The position numbers and the translations under genes were made by a program. This document shows, piece by piece, positions 21,262-30,295 of a DNA stretch of 64,000 nucleotides; the first letter of the stretch is position 1, and every line of letters starts with the position of its first letter. The notes under the pieces were generated by a model. It ran no database searches and was not told the DNA's origin. It was given only the letters and a program-made list of their open reading frames with translations. The stretch covers positions 2,108,001 through 2,172,000 of the forward strand of contig NZ_CP011773.1 in assembly GCF_001021385.1 (NCBI RefSeq), given 5' to 3'. The stretch is from Mycobacterium sp. EPa45 (GTDB lineage: Bacteria; Actinomycetota; Actinomycetes; Mycobacteriales; Mycobacteriaceae).

Positions 21262-22230
21262 ATGACCACGATCGACCCCGCCCCCCAACCGCATGCCACC
21301 GCGGAACAAGTCGAGGCCGCGCTCAAGGACAGCAAGCTCGCCCAGATCCTGTACCACGACTGGGAAGCCGAGAGCTACGACGACAAATGGTCGATCTCCT
21401 ATGACAAGCGCTGCGTGGACTATGCCCGCAACCTGTTCGACGCCACCGTGCCGCCCGAGGAGCTGCGTGAGCTGCCCTACGACCGCGCGCTGGAGCTCGG
21501 CTGCGGCAGCGGCTTCTTCCTGCTCAATCTGATCCAGGCCGGGGTGGCGCGGCGCGGCTCGGTGACCGACCTGTCGCCGGGCATGGTCAAGGTCGCCACC
21601 CGCAATGGCGAGAACCTGGGTCTGGACATCGACGGCCGGGTCGCCGACGCCGAAGGCGTTCCCTACGACGACGACACCTTTGACCTGGTCGTCGGCCACG
21701 CCGTCCTGCACCACATCCCCGACGTCGAGAAGTCGCTGCGCGAAGTCGTGCGCGTGCTCAAGCCGGGCGGCCGGTTCGTCTTCGCCGGGGAGCCGACCAG
21801 CGTCGGTAACACTTATGCGCGGTCGCTGTCGACGTTGACGTGGCGGGTTGCCACCAATGCCACCAAGCTGCCCGGCCTTCAGGGCTGGCGCCGGCCGCAG
21901 GCCGAACTCGACGAGTCGTCGCGGGCTGCGGCGCTGGAGGCCGTCGTCGACCTGCACACCTTTGACCCCGACGACCTCGAACGGATGGCCCGCAGCGCTG
22001 GAGCCGTCGACGTGTCGACCTCGACCACGGAGTTCACCGCCGCGATGCTGGGCTGGCCGCTGCGCACGTTCGAGGCTGCCGTGCCGCCCGGAAAGCTCGG
22101 CTGGGGCTATGCCAAGTTCGCCTTCAACAGCTGGATCGGCCTGAGCTGGGTGGACGACAACGTCTGGCGCCGCGTCGTCCCCAAGGGCTGGTACTACAAC
22201 GTCATGATCACCGGGGTCAAACCGTCCTGA
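21262..22230 (+). CDS. SAM-dependent methyltransferase (Rv3038c-like)
   Basis: A 322-residue class I methyltransferase. Motif I is ALELGCGSGFFLLNL, the acidic loop is VTDLSPGMV and motif II to III is DTFDLVVGHAVLHHIPD followed by LKPGGRFVFAGEP. Corresponds to Rv3038c at the edge of the methylglucose lipopolysaccharide region. The substrate is not known. Its TGA is contacted by a possible CTG start of the next gene. Confidence 0.86.
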   Translation: MTTIDPAPQPHATAEQVEAALKDSKLAQILYHDWEAESYDDKWSISYDKRCVDYARNLFDATVPPEELRELPYDRALELGCGSGFFLLNLIQAGVARRGSVTDLSPGMVKVATRNGENLGLDIDGRVADAEGVPYDDDTFDLVVGHAVLHHIPDVEKSLREVVRVLKPGGRFVFAGEPTSVGNTYARSLSTLTWRVATNATKLPGLQGWRRPQAELDESSRAAALEAVVDLHTFDPDDLERMARSAGAVDVSTSTTEFTAAMLGWPLRTFEAAVPPGKLGWGYAKFAFNSWIGLSWVDDNVWRRVVPKGWYYNVMITGVKPS

Positions 22231-23408
22231 CCTTCGGGCGCGACGACGTCACATACCTCACCAGTGACGCCGGGGCGGCGGCGCTGGCAGAGGTCGCCGC
22301 TTTTCGCCTGACCGACGCCACCCGCCTCGCCGACGTTGCCGCGATCCGCGACCGGTTCGCCGGGCGCAGCACGATCCTGATCGAGACAACGTTGCTGCGC
22401 CGCAAGGCCGTCGCGAAACTGGGCCGCCTGGGTGACGTGTCCGAGTGGCTGTTCACCGACGACGCGCTGCAGCAGGCCACCGCCGAGCCGGTGGCCCGGC
22501 ACCGGGCCGCTCGGCTGGCCGGAGCGGTGGTGCATGACGCGACCTGTTCCATCGGCACCGAATTGGCCGCGCTGCGGGCGACGGCGGCGATGGCGATCGG
22601 CAGCGACATCGACGAGGTCCGCCTGGCGATGGCCCGCCACAACGTGCCCGACGTGGCACTGTGCCGCGCCGATGCGCTGCATCCGGTCAGCCGCGGCGCC
22701 GTGGTGCTGCTCGATCCGGCGCGACGGTCGGGCGGTCGACGCCGCTTCGACCCGCGCGACTATGTGCCCCCGATGGACGCGCTGCTCGACGCGTACCGCG
22801 GCCGTCCCACCGTCGTGAAGTGCGCGCCCGGAATCGATTTCGACGCTGTCCGGCAGCTGGGCTTCGACGGTGAGATCGAGGTGACGTCGGCCGGTGGCTC
22901 GGTACGGGAGGCGTGTTTGTGGTCGTACGAACTGGCGACACCCGGAGTGCGCCGGCGGGCGAGCGTGCTGGACCGCGACGAGGTGGTCACCGACGCCGAT
23001 CCCGACGATTGCCCCGTCGGCCAGGCTGGACGCTGGATCGTTGACCCCGACGGGGCGATCGTGCGGGCCGGGCTGGTCCGGCACTACGGCGCCCGGCACG
23101 GACTGTGGCAGCTCGATCCGGAGATCGCTTATCTCAGTGGCGGTCACGTGCCACCCGGGGTCCGCGGCTTCGAAGTGCTCGACGAGCTGCCGCTGCGGGA
23201 AAAGGCGCTGCGCCAAGCACTCTCACGGCATGACTGCGGCCAGCTGGAAATCCTGGTGCGCGGGGTCGACGTCGATCCCGATGCGTTGCGGCGGCGTCTT
23301 CGGCCGGCCGGACGTGCGCCGTTGTCGCTGGTGATCACCCGGATCGGCTCGGGCGCGGGGGAGCGCACCTCGGTGTTTCTGTGCCGAGCGGCGGCCGCTC
23401 TTAAATAG
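22227..23408 (+). CDS. THUMP-like/class I SAM methyltransferase (Rv3037c-like), CTG start proposed
   Basis: Coding-quality protein extends upstream of the first ATG, GTG or TTG (TTG at 22392): the residues from 22230, beginning TFGRDDVTYLTSDAG, then AEVAAFRLTDATRLADV, are typical of the family's N-terminus. No standard start exists in that frame back into the previous gene, but CTG at 22227 overlaps the previous TGA as CTGA. Downstream, HDATCSIGTE is the SAM motif and VVLLDPARRSGGRRRF is a diagnostic block, with a C-terminal THUMP-like part. 393 residues from CTG. Rv3037c has been placed in the MGLP cluster as a sugar methyltransferase; the fold also fits an RNA modifier. Confidence 0.8.
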   Translation: MTFGRDDVTYLTSDAGAAALAEVAAFRLTDATRLADVAAIRDRFAGRSTILIETTLLRRKAVAKLGRLGDVSEWLFTDDALQQATAEPVARHRAARLAGAVVHDATCSIGTELAALRATAAMAIGSDIDEVRLAMARHNVPDVALCRADALHPVSRGAVVLLDPARRSGGRRRFDPRDYVPPMDALLDAYRGRPTVVKCAPGIDFDAVRQLGFDGEIEVTSAGGSVREACLWSYELATPGVRRRASVLDRDEVVTDADPDDCPVGQAGRWIVDPDGAIVRAGLVRHYGARHGLWQLDPEIAYLSGGHVPPGVRGFEVLDELPLREKALRQALSRHDCGQLEILVRGVDVDPDALRRRLRPAGRAPLSLVITRIGSGAGERTSVFLCRAAAALK

Positions 23409-23470
23409 CCCGGGTACGCTGTCGGCCAACGGCTACGGTGCCGTCTCCACAGCGCGAGGACGATCGACAG

Positions 23471-24166
23471 ATGCGCATTCTCATCCTGACCGCGGTGCTG
23501 GCCGCGGGCGTTCTGCTCGGCGAGCAGAGCATCGCGGTGTCCGCCGCCGCGACCGATTGTGCGGCGATGGGCGGGACGGTGGAGGCCGACAACATCTGCC
23601 ATGTCCGCACCGTCGATGCCGGCTACACGATGGATTTGCGTTTCCCCACCAATTACGCGGACGAGCGGGCTGTCCTCGATTACCTGACCCAGAACCGCGA
23701 CGGCTTCACCAATGTTGCGCAGACCCCCGCCGTCCGCAACGTGCAATACGAAATGGACGTCACGACACAGTCATTCGCCTCGGGTCCGCCTACCGGCGGC
23801 ACTCAGAGCGTGGTGCTCAAGCTGTTCCAGGATGTCGGCGGCGCCCACCCGATGACCTGGTACAAGGCGTTCACCTACGATGTGGCGCATCGCAAGCCGG
23901 TCACATTCGAGACGCTGTTCCCACCGGACGCCAAGGTGCTCAACGCGATATTCCCGATCGTGCAGCGCGAATTGGAGCGACAGACCGGTATCACCGGCGC
24001 CATTGCCACCGGTGACGGGCTGGACCCGTCGCACTACCAGAACTTCGCCATCACCGACGACGCGGTGATCTTCTTCTTCGGCCAGGGCGAGCTGTTGCCG
24101 TCGGACGCCGGAGCCACGTCGGCCTCGGTTCCGCGAACGGCGCTGCCGCCGCTGCAACTGAACTGA
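23471..24166 (+). CDS. Secreted protein TB22.2-like, DUF3298/RsiV-type
   Basis: A 231-residue exported protein. ATG at 23471 starts a short hydrophobic signal peptide, with likely cleavage after SAAA. The mature part has the RsiV/DUF3298 pattern, with VVLKLFQDVGGAHPMTWYKAFTYD and the C-terminal ITDDAVIFFFGQGELLP. Two cysteines near the start (DCAAMGG and NICHV) could form a disulfide. Matches Rv3036c (TB22.2). Function unknown. Confidence 0.82.
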   Translation: MRILILTAVLAAGVLLGEQSIAVSAAATDCAAMGGTVEADNICHVRTVDAGYTMDLRFPTNYADERAVLDYLTQNRDGFTNVAQTPAVRNVQYEMDVTTQSFASGPPTGGTQSVVLKLFQDVGGAHPMTWYKAFTYDVAHRKPVTFETLFPPDAKVLNAIFPIVQRELERQTGITGAIATGDGLDPSHYQNFAITDDAVIFFFGQGELLPSDAGATSASVPRTALPPLQLN

Positions 24167-24198
24167 GCCGGCGCCCAGCTGGGGTTACGCCTCGCCGG

Positions 24199-25491
24199 CT
24201 AGGCCGGGTCGAAGCTGTACAGCTGACCCGAACTGGTGGCCACCACCACCCGGCGGTCCAGCCCCACCGACACTCCGACCGGGAATCCGTCGGCCTGCGG
24301 CAGGGGATAGCTGTTGAGCGTGTGGCCGTCAGCGGGATCGAACGCCAGCAGCGCCAGGCCCGCGGGGGCATCGGCTGTCACCGTGTAGGCAACGGTGCCG
24401 GCCTGACTCGAGGTGGTCAGCGGCGTGACGTCGTCGCGGCGCCAGGCCACCTGGGCGTGATCGCCGGCATCCTTGAGCGCGACGAGGTGGGTATTGCGAC
24501 CGCCGCCGACGAGGATCAGCCCGTCCGGCGACACCGACGGCGGTGTCTGCGGTAGAAAGTCAAGCGGCACAGACCATTTCACCTTGCCGTCGGAGGTCTT
24601 CAGTGCCCAGAGCTTGTCGTCACGCCCGGTGACGTACACCGTGTTGCCGTCGGCGGACGCCACCGGTGCCGCCAGCACACCGGCGGCGACGGCGTCAGTG
24701 GTCCACTCGCGGGTCAGGATCGGGTCTCCACCGGGGTGGTATTGCAGGCCGACGAGTGTCGAGGCTTTCGCACCGGGCTGCCACAGGCTCACGACGATCG
24801 TGTGGGTCGAGGCGGCGTAGGCGGGCGGTGCTGCCACAGGGCACTGCGGCAGTGCCGCGGCGCAGTCGATCAGCCCGCGGGTCGAGTCGGTCGGGTCGAG
24901 ACCCGCGACGAGATCGAGCGGATTGCCGGTCACGACGCCACCATGCGAGTCGAACACCAGCACCTGGCCCAGGTGGGTGACGACCAGCAGTTGACCGCCA
25001 CCGAGAAACCGTGCGGTCGTAGGCATTCCGATGACATTCTCACGCCAGCGCACCCACTGAGTGGTGGGGAATGACTCCATCAATCCCGGCTGGCCGATGT
25101 ACAAGTTGTCGAATTGGTCGAACAAGGGGCTGGCGAATCCGCCGCCGAGCACCATGCGGGTGCACCAACGCTGCCGGCCGTTGTTGTCGTTCTCCCACAC
25201 CATCAGAGAACAGCCACCGGCCGTCTGGCCGTTCACCGCGAGATAGCCGATGTCACCGAGCGCGGCGCCCGCAGACAGCTCACCCTTCACCGACCGACTC
25301 CATTTCAGGCGCAGCGCGGAGGCGCCGCCAGTGGCGGTGTAACTGCTGTTGGCGGCGTCGCCGTATTGGGCCGACCAGCCATGCGCCGCCGTGGACTCGA
25401 CCCAGGAGTCGGTGTTGCCGCAACCGGCCATTCCGGTCACGACCAGCGCGGCCGACGCCGACACCAGCAATCGCCGCAGCAACCGTGCCAC
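24199..25491 (-). CDS. PQQ-like beta-propeller lipoprotein (Rv3035-like)
   Basis: A 430-residue surface lipoprotein. Signal peptide MARLLRRLLVSASAALVVT ends in lipobox GMAGC. The mature part repeats the tryptophan-docking pattern of PQQ-type propellers (for example VYVTGRDDKLWALKTSDGKVKW and DRRVVVATSSGQLYSFDPA). BamB-like folds bind proteins or polysaccharide. Corresponds to Rv3035 in the MGLP region; no catalytic residues are evident. Confidence 0.82.
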   Translation of the reverse strand: MARLLRRLLVSASAALVVTGMAGCGNTDSWVESTAAHGWSAQYGDAANSSYTATGGASALRLKWSRSVKGELSAGAALGDIGYLAVNGQTAGGCSLMVWENDNNGRQRWCTRMVLGGGFASPLFDQFDNLYIGQPGLMESFPTTQWVRWRENVIGMPTTARFLGGGQLLVVTHLGQVLVFDSHGGVVTGNPLDLVAGLDPTDSTRGLIDCAAALPQCPVAAPPAYAASTHTIVVSLWQPGAKASTLVGLQYHPGGDPILTREWTTDAVAAGVLAAPVASADGNTVYVTGRDDKLWALKTSDGKVKWSVPLDFLPQTPPSVSPDGLILVGGGRNTHLVALKDAGDHAQVAWRRDDVTPLTTSSQAGTVAYTVTADAPAGLALLAFDPADGHTLNSYPLPQADGFPVGVSVGLDRRVVVATSSGQLYSFDPA

Positions 25492-25569
25492 CTTCCCGTC
25501 ACGCCGTCCCGGATCGGGACAGTACAGGCGAGGGTAACCCGCGCCGCACCTCTATTAGGCTCTCAGGCC

Positions 25570-26316
25570 ATGACGACGATGTGGGGCTCGCCGATCCACA
25601 AGCGGTGGAGGGGCTCGCGCCTGCGCGATCCGCGTCAGGCCCGCTTCCTCACCAAGGATTCGCTGCGCTGGGTCATCGCGAACCGCGCGTACACGCCCTG
25701 GTACCTGGTGCGTTACTGGCGCCTGCTCAAGTTCAAGCTGACCAATCCGCACATCATCACCCGCGGCATGGTGTTCCTCGGCAAGGACGTCGAGATCCAC
25801 GCCACCCCGGAGCTGGCGCAGCTGGAGATCGGTCGGTGGGTGCACATCGGCGACAAGAACACCATCCGCGCCCATGAAGGCTCGCTGCGGTTCGGCGACA
25901 AGGTGGTGCTGGGTCGCGACAACGTCATCAACTGCTACCTGGACATCGAGTTGGGCGATTCGGCGCTGATGGCCGACTGGTGCTACGTCTGCGACTTCGA
26001 TCACAAGATGGACAACATCGAGATGCCGATCAAGGACCAGGGCATCATCAAGAGCCCGGTACGCATCGGGCCGGATACGTGGATCGCAGCCAAGGTGACC
26101 GTCCTGCGGGGCACGACAATCGGCCGCGGCTGTGTCCTCGGCGCCCACGCGGTGGTGAAGGGCGACATCCCGGATTTCTCGATCGCCGTCGGTTCGCCGG
26201 CCAAGGTCGTCAAGAACCGCAAGCTGGCCTGGGACACCTCAGCCGCCCAGCGCGCCGAGCTGGCGGCAGCGCTGGCGGATATTGAACGCAAGAAGGCGTC
26301 TCGTCTAGAGGCTTAA
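25570..26316 (+). CDS. Left-handed beta-helix acyltransferase (Rv3034c-like)
   Basis: A 248-residue transferase. Hexapeptide repeats fill the middle (VHIGDKNTIRAHEGSLRFGDKV is avoided here in full; clear short repeats are IGRWVHIGD, FGDKVVLGRD and IGRGCVLGAHAVV). The catalytic-type histidine is in CDFDHKMD. The C-terminus is a charged helix. Matches Rv3034c, the probable acetyl- or acyltransferase of the MGLP cluster, which decorates the polysaccharide. ATG at 25570; an upstream extension is open but lies inside the opposite gene. Confidence 0.83.
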   Translation: MTTMWGSPIHKRWRGSRLRDPRQARFLTKDSLRWVIANRAYTPWYLVRYWRLLKFKLTNPHIITRGMVFLGKDVEIHATPELAQLEIGRWVHIGDKNTIRAHEGSLRFGDKVVLGRDNVINCYLDIELGDSALMADWCYVCDFDHKMDNIEMPIKDQGIIKSPVRIGPDTWIAAKVTVLRGTTIGRGCVLGAHAVVKGDIPDFSIAVGSPAKVVKNRKLAWDTSAAQRAELAAALADIERKKASRLEA

Positions 26317-26411
26317 GTCATCGCTGCGCGGGTCTTTGGGCACTAGCTTCGGGCGTTTGTCCGGAGTTATGCCAAGAGGCGTCCATTCAAGTCTTCGTCG
26401 GGGAGGGCAGT

Positions 26412-26894
26412 GTGAAAATTTCCCGTTCCATCAAGGCTGTACTGGCCATGGCGATGAGCGGACTCATCGTGCTGGCGGCCGCACCATTGTCGGCGGCGGC
26501 CGGGTATCCCATCGTCGGCAAGTTGGGTAGCGCGCTGACGATGACCGACAGCGTCGGGCAGGTCGCCTTGAGCTGGAAGGTCAGCGGCCTCAAACGCAGC
26601 AATGACGTGATGCCCGGCTACCCGGTGGCCGGCCAGCTGTGGGAGGCGACCGCGACCGTGAACGCGATCAGCGGGCCCGTCACACCTGCTATCTCGCAGT
26701 TCAATGCGGTCGCTCCCAACCAGGCGGCCTACCGCGTGCTGTGGATGGTCGCCGCACCATCGAACATCAGCGGCGCGACGATCCCGCAGGGCGCGACCGC
26801 GACGGGCAAGATTCACTTCGACGTCACCGGTCCGGCGCCGACGACGATCACCATGAACAACGGCATGGAGGACCTGCTGATCTGGACGCCGTGA
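26412..26894 (+). CDS. mpt63: MPT63 family secreted antigen
   Basis: A 160-residue exported protein: basic start (MKISRSIK), hydrophobic signal with cleavage near SAAA, then an immunoglobulin-like beta domain. The pieces GYPIVGKLGS, LTMTDSVGQV, PGYPVAGQLWEATATVNAI, ISGATIPQG and NNGMEDLLIW match MPT63/MPB63 (Rv1926c) closely from memory. It sits where M. tuberculosis has Rv3033, another secreted protein. GTG start with GGGAGGG upstream. Function of MPT63 is unresolved. Confidence 0.88.
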   Translation: MKISRSIKAVLAMAMSGLIVLAAAPLSAAAGYPIVGKLGSALTMTDSVGQVALSWKVSGLKRSNDVMPGYPVAGQLWEATATVNAISGPVTPAISQFNAVAPNQAAYRVLWMVAAPSNISGATIPQGATATGKIHFDVTGPAPTTITMNNGMEDLLIWTP

Positions 26895-27653
26895 CTACCA
26901 GTCGATGGCGAACGCTTCGGCCAGCACGCTCTGACCGGTGGCGGTCACGGTGACCGCACGGCCACGCTGAGCGCGCGCCAGCCAGCCCGCCGACATGAAC
27001 CGGTCCAGCAGCGCGCGGCCGACGCCGCCGCCGAGATGGTGGCGCTGCTCGGTCCAGTCCACGCAATAGCGGATCAGCGGCCGTCCACTGGCCGGCAGGA
27101 CGACGCCGAGCTCGGTGAGGAACGCGCGCCCCGAGCCGGTCAGCTCGTAGCGGACGTCGTGGCCGAAGTTGCTCAGCGAGTCGTGGACGTCGCGGGTCGG
27201 GTCGTAGCGACCATCGCCGCCGATCAGGACGCCGCGGTCGAGCAATGAGCCCATGAGTGCGACCCCGAGCCGGCCGGCGAGATGGTCGTAGCAGGTTCGC
27301 GCAGCGCGCAGCCGGGCTGCGCGGGTACCTTCCCGCAGTGAGCGCACGGGCCGCGGCGGCGAGAGCCGGACCAGGTTCTCCAGCAGCTCGGCGACGTGCG
27401 GGCCGGCCAGCCGGTAGTAGCGGTGCCGTCCGTGCGCCTCGACGCGCAACAGTCCGGCGGCGGTCAGCTTGGCCAGGTGGCTACTGGCGGTTGGCCGGCT
27501 GACACCGGCCTCGTCGGCGAGCACGCTGGCCGGGAGCGCGCGACCGTCGTCGAGCGCCAGCAGCACACTGCACCGCGCCGGGTCAGCCAACAGGGAGGCG
27601 ACGGCGGCGATATCCGCGTCGCCGACGCTGGGCAGTTCCGCGGCGTCACGCAT
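26895..27653 (-). CDS. ArsR-family regulator
   Basis: A 252-residue winged-helix repressor. The ArsR helix-turn-helix is at about residues 40-75 (LADEAGVSRPTASSHLAKLTAAGLL) with HGRHRYYRL as the wing. No metal-binding ELCVCDL-type motif is present, so it probably senses an organic ligand or acts differently. The start overlaps the end of the upstream MFS gene by 8 bases, so the two form an operon. Its last base lies directly beside the stop of mpt63 on the other strand. Confidence 0.82.
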   Translation of the reverse strand: MRDAAELPSVGDADIAAVASLLADPARCSVLLALDDGRALPASVLADEAGVSRPTASSHLAKLTAAGLLRVEAHGRHRYYRLAGPHVAELLENLVRLSPPRPVRSLREGTRAARLRAARTCYDHLAGRLGVALMGSLLDRGVLIGGDGRYDPTRDVHDSLSNFGHDVRYELTGSGRAFLTELGVVLPASGRPLIRYCVDWTEQRHHLGGGVGRALLDRFMSAGWLARAQRGRAVTVTATGQSVLAEAFAIDW

Positions 27654-29019
27654 GGCTGGCCTCCTTCCGCGCCGTCGAGACCGTTGCTCCCTCTGGCTTA
27701 CCCCACCGCACCGACAGCAGTGCGGCGACCAATTGGACCGCTGCACCGACGACAGTCGCCGCGAGCACCCCGCCACCCGAACCGAACAGCGAGCCCAGCG
27801 CGGCCGTGCCGACGGTGATGCCGGTCAGCCGCGCCAGGTTCACCAGCCCCGATCCCAGTCCGGTCCGTTCCGAGGGGACCGCCGCGAGTGCCAGACTGAC
27901 CGCCGGGCCGGTCGTGATGGCCAGCCCCGCGCCGGTCAGCACCAGAGCGGTTTCGAGCAGCCAGATCGGCGCTGTCGGTCCGACCAGGCCGTAGAGCAAT
28001 TGGGCAGCCGCCAGCACCGTCAGGCCGGCGGTGATCGCGATCCGAGGGCCGGTTCGACGGGCCACCACGGTGACGATCGGAATCAACGCGAGATAGGTCA
28101 GCGGCATCGGGACGAACTGCAGCGCGGTGGCCAGCGGTCCGGCGCCGCGCTGCTGCTGGAAGGCGATGCTGTTGATCAGCACCAGACCGTAGGTGCCGAA
28201 CGTCATCGAGAACGTGGCCGCCAGGCCGACCGCCGTGGAGCGCCTGCGCAGGAGGTCGGGCGGGATCATCGGGTGCGCGATGTGCCGTTGGCGGACAATG
28301 AATCCCGCGATACAGCCGACGGCAACCAGGACGAGACCCGTCGTGGGGACGGTCCCGAGGTGACGGCCTTGGACCAGCACCAGAGTCAGCGTCGCCAGTG
28401 CGGCGGCGGCCGATGCCTGACTGCCGGCGTCGAGTCGGGATCGCCTTGGAGCCGACGATTCCGGCAGATGCCGATAGGTCATCGCGAATGCGACGACGCC
28501 GACGGGAACGTTCAGCCAGAAGATCGCCCGCCAACCTGCGGACTGGGTGAGGACGCCGCCGACAATCGGGCCCAGCGCCGTGGACGAGGCCGCAGCCATC
28601 GCCCACGCCGCGGTGGCCCGGGCCCGCCCCGCGGCATCGGGAAATGCCGCAGCCGCGATCGCCAGGCCCTGCGGGAGCATGAATGCCGCCGCCACACCCT
28701 GCACAGCGCGGCCGGCCAGCAGGATCGGCAGTGACGGAGCCAGCGCACAGCACAACGAGGCCGCCACGAATACGACAACGCCGAGGCGCAGCAACCGGCG
28801 CCGGCCGACCGCATCACCGAGGGCGCCGGCGCCGAGCAGCAGCGCCGCGAACGTCAGGTTGTAGGCGTCGACCGTCCACTGCGCGGCGGTCAGGCCGCCG
28901 CCTAGATCGGTGCTGATCGAGGGCAGCGCCAAGTTGACCGCGTTGCTGTCGATCAGGCCCAGCACCAGCCCGAGGTAGGCGGCGATCAGAGTCAGGGTCG
29001 AGGAGCGATTTTCCGGCAT
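27646..29019 (-). CDS. MFS drug efflux transporter (DHA2-like)
   Basis: A 457-residue proton-coupled exporter with about 14 hydrophobic helices. Markers are LVLGLIDSNAVNLALPSIS in helix 1, GDAVGRRRLL between helices 2 and 3, GRAVQGVAAAFMLPQGLA and the antiporter motif C region GPIVGGVLTQSAGWRAIFWLNVPVG. Co-transcribed with the ArsR gene, which probably controls it. Absent from this place in M. tuberculosis, so it appears to be inserted. Confidence 0.87.
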   Translation of the reverse strand: MPENRSSTLTLIAAYLGLVLGLIDSNAVNLALPSISTDLGGGLTAAQWTVDAYNLTFAALLLGAGALGDAVGRRRLLRLGVVVFVAASLCCALAPSLPILLAGRAVQGVAAAFMLPQGLAIAAAAFPDAAGRARATAAWAMAAASSTALGPIVGGVLTQSAGWRAIFWLNVPVGVVAFAMTYRHLPESSAPRRSRLDAGSQASAAAALATLTLVLVQGRHLGTVPTTGLVLVAVGCIAGFIVRQRHIAHPMIPPDLLRRRSTAVGLAATFSMTFGTYGLVLINSIAFQQQRGAGPLATALQFVPMPLTYLALIPIVTVVARRTGPRIAITAGLTVLAAAQLLYGLVGPTAPIWLLETALVLTGAGLAITTGPAVSLALAAVPSERTGLGSGLVNLARLTGITVGTAALGSLFGSGGGVLAATVVGAAVQLVAALLSVRWGKPEGATVSTARKEASHA

Positions 29020-29062
29020 ATCCGCACGCTAAGTGCGGAATGATTCGATGCCCGTCGAACTG

Positions 29063-30295
29063 TCAGCGCCCCGGCAGGGCGTGCTCGACGATCGGTCGAC
29101 GCGGAAGTGGATCCCGTTCGTGGCGCTTGGCGGCCAGGTACACCTGCGCTGTCTCGGCGGCCACGGTGTGCCAATCGAAATCGGCGGTCAGCCGTTCGCG
29201 CGCGGCGATCGCCCGCCGTTGTGCCGCAACGGGATCGTCGAGAACGCGACGGACGGCCGCGGCCAGCGCGGTGACGTCACGCGGCGGGAACGAGACCCCG
29301 GTCTCGCCGTCGATCACCGCCTCGCCGAGGCCGCCGACATTGGAGGTGACCAGGGGAATGCCGGCAGCGGCCGCTTCGAGCGCGGCGATGCCGAACGGCT
29401 CGTAGTGGCTGGGCAGGACGGCGACGTCGGCGCGGCGCATCAGGCGCAGCAGCTCGTCGTGGTCGAGGCGACCTACAAAGTGAACGCACCTGAGTACCTT
29501 GTGCTTTCGGGCCACCTCCACGAGCCACTCCTGCTGTGTGCCGTCACCGGCGATCGTCAGGGTGGTCCCCGGGTGGGCGCGCCGGATGCGCGGCAGAGCG
29601 GCGATCGCCTCGTGCACGCCCTTCTCGTATTCCAGCCGCCCGATGTACAGCAGCTCCGGCGGACCGGGGTGAGCTTGCCGATGCGCGAATGGCCAACGGC
29701 TGGAGTCGATTCCATTGCGGATCACGACGATTTCGGCCAGGTCGGGACCGAACAGCTCGGAGATTTCGTCGGCCATCGACGCCGAACAGGCGATCAGCGA
29801 GTCCGACTCCCGGACGAACCACGATTCCACTGCGTGCACCTGACGGCTGATCTGTCCGGAAACCCAGCCTGAATGCCGCCCGGCCTCGGTCGCGTGGACA
29901 GTGGAAACCATTGGCACATCGAAGAATTCGGCGAGTGCGATGGCGGGGTGGGCCACCAGCCAGTCGTGGGCGTGAACAATGTCGGGCTGCCAGCCCTTGG
30001 CCTGCAGGGTCAGGCCGGCGCGAATCATGGCGTGTCCCATGGCCATTGTCCAGGCCATCATGTCGCGGCCGAAGTCAAACTCGTGCGGGTCCTGGGCGGC
30101 GGCGATCACCCGCACGCCCTCGTGTAACTCGTCGGTGGTCGGGTGCGTGCTGGGATCGGTGCCCGACGGCCGTCGGGCCAGCACCACCACCTCGTGGCCG
30201 TCGGCTGCCAGCGCGGTCGCCAATTGGTAGACGTGCCTGCCTAATCCGCCGATGATCACCGGCGGGTATTCCCACGACACCATCAGGATTTTCAT
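29063..30295 (-). CDS. Alpha-1,4-glucosyltransferase of MGLP synthesis (Rv3032-like, GT4)
   Basis: A 410-residue GT-B glycosyltransferase. N-terminal WEYPPVIIGGLGRHV is the glycogen-synthase-like donor site, the C-terminal half has HYEPFGIAALEAAAAGIPLV with the catalytic glutamate (E in EPFG). ATG at 30295 overlaps the stop of the GH57 gene as ATGA. Rv3032 elongates the glucan chain of methylglucose lipopolysaccharide in the cytoplasm using UDP- or ADP-glucose. A much longer open frame continues upstream but lies inside the GH57 gene and is discarded. Confidence 0.88.
   Translation of the reverse strand: MKILMVSWEYPPVIIGGLGRHVYQLATALAADGHEVVVLARRPSGTDPSTHPTTDELHEGVRVIAAAQDPHEFDFGRDMMAWTMAMGHAMIRAGLTLQAKGWQPDIVHAHDWLVAHPAIALAEFFDVPMVSTVHATEAGRHSGWVSGQISRQVHAVESWFVRESDSLIACSASMADEISELFGPDLAEIVVIRNGIDSSRWPFAHRQAHPGPPELLYIGRLEYEKGVHEAIAALPRIRRAHPGTTLTIAGDGTQQEWLVEVARKHKVLRCVHFVGRLDHDELLRLMRRADVAVLPSHYEPFGIAALEAAAAGIPLVTSNVGGLGEAVIDGETGVSFPPRDVTALAAAVRRVLDDPVAAQRRAIAARERLTADFDWHTVAAETAQVYLAAKRHERDPLPRRPIVEHALPGR

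Noticed and set aside
25114..25569. Upstream part of the acyltransferase frame
   Set aside because: Lies opposite the beta-propeller lipoprotein gene and encodes Arg/Gly-rich sequence; start placed at 25570.
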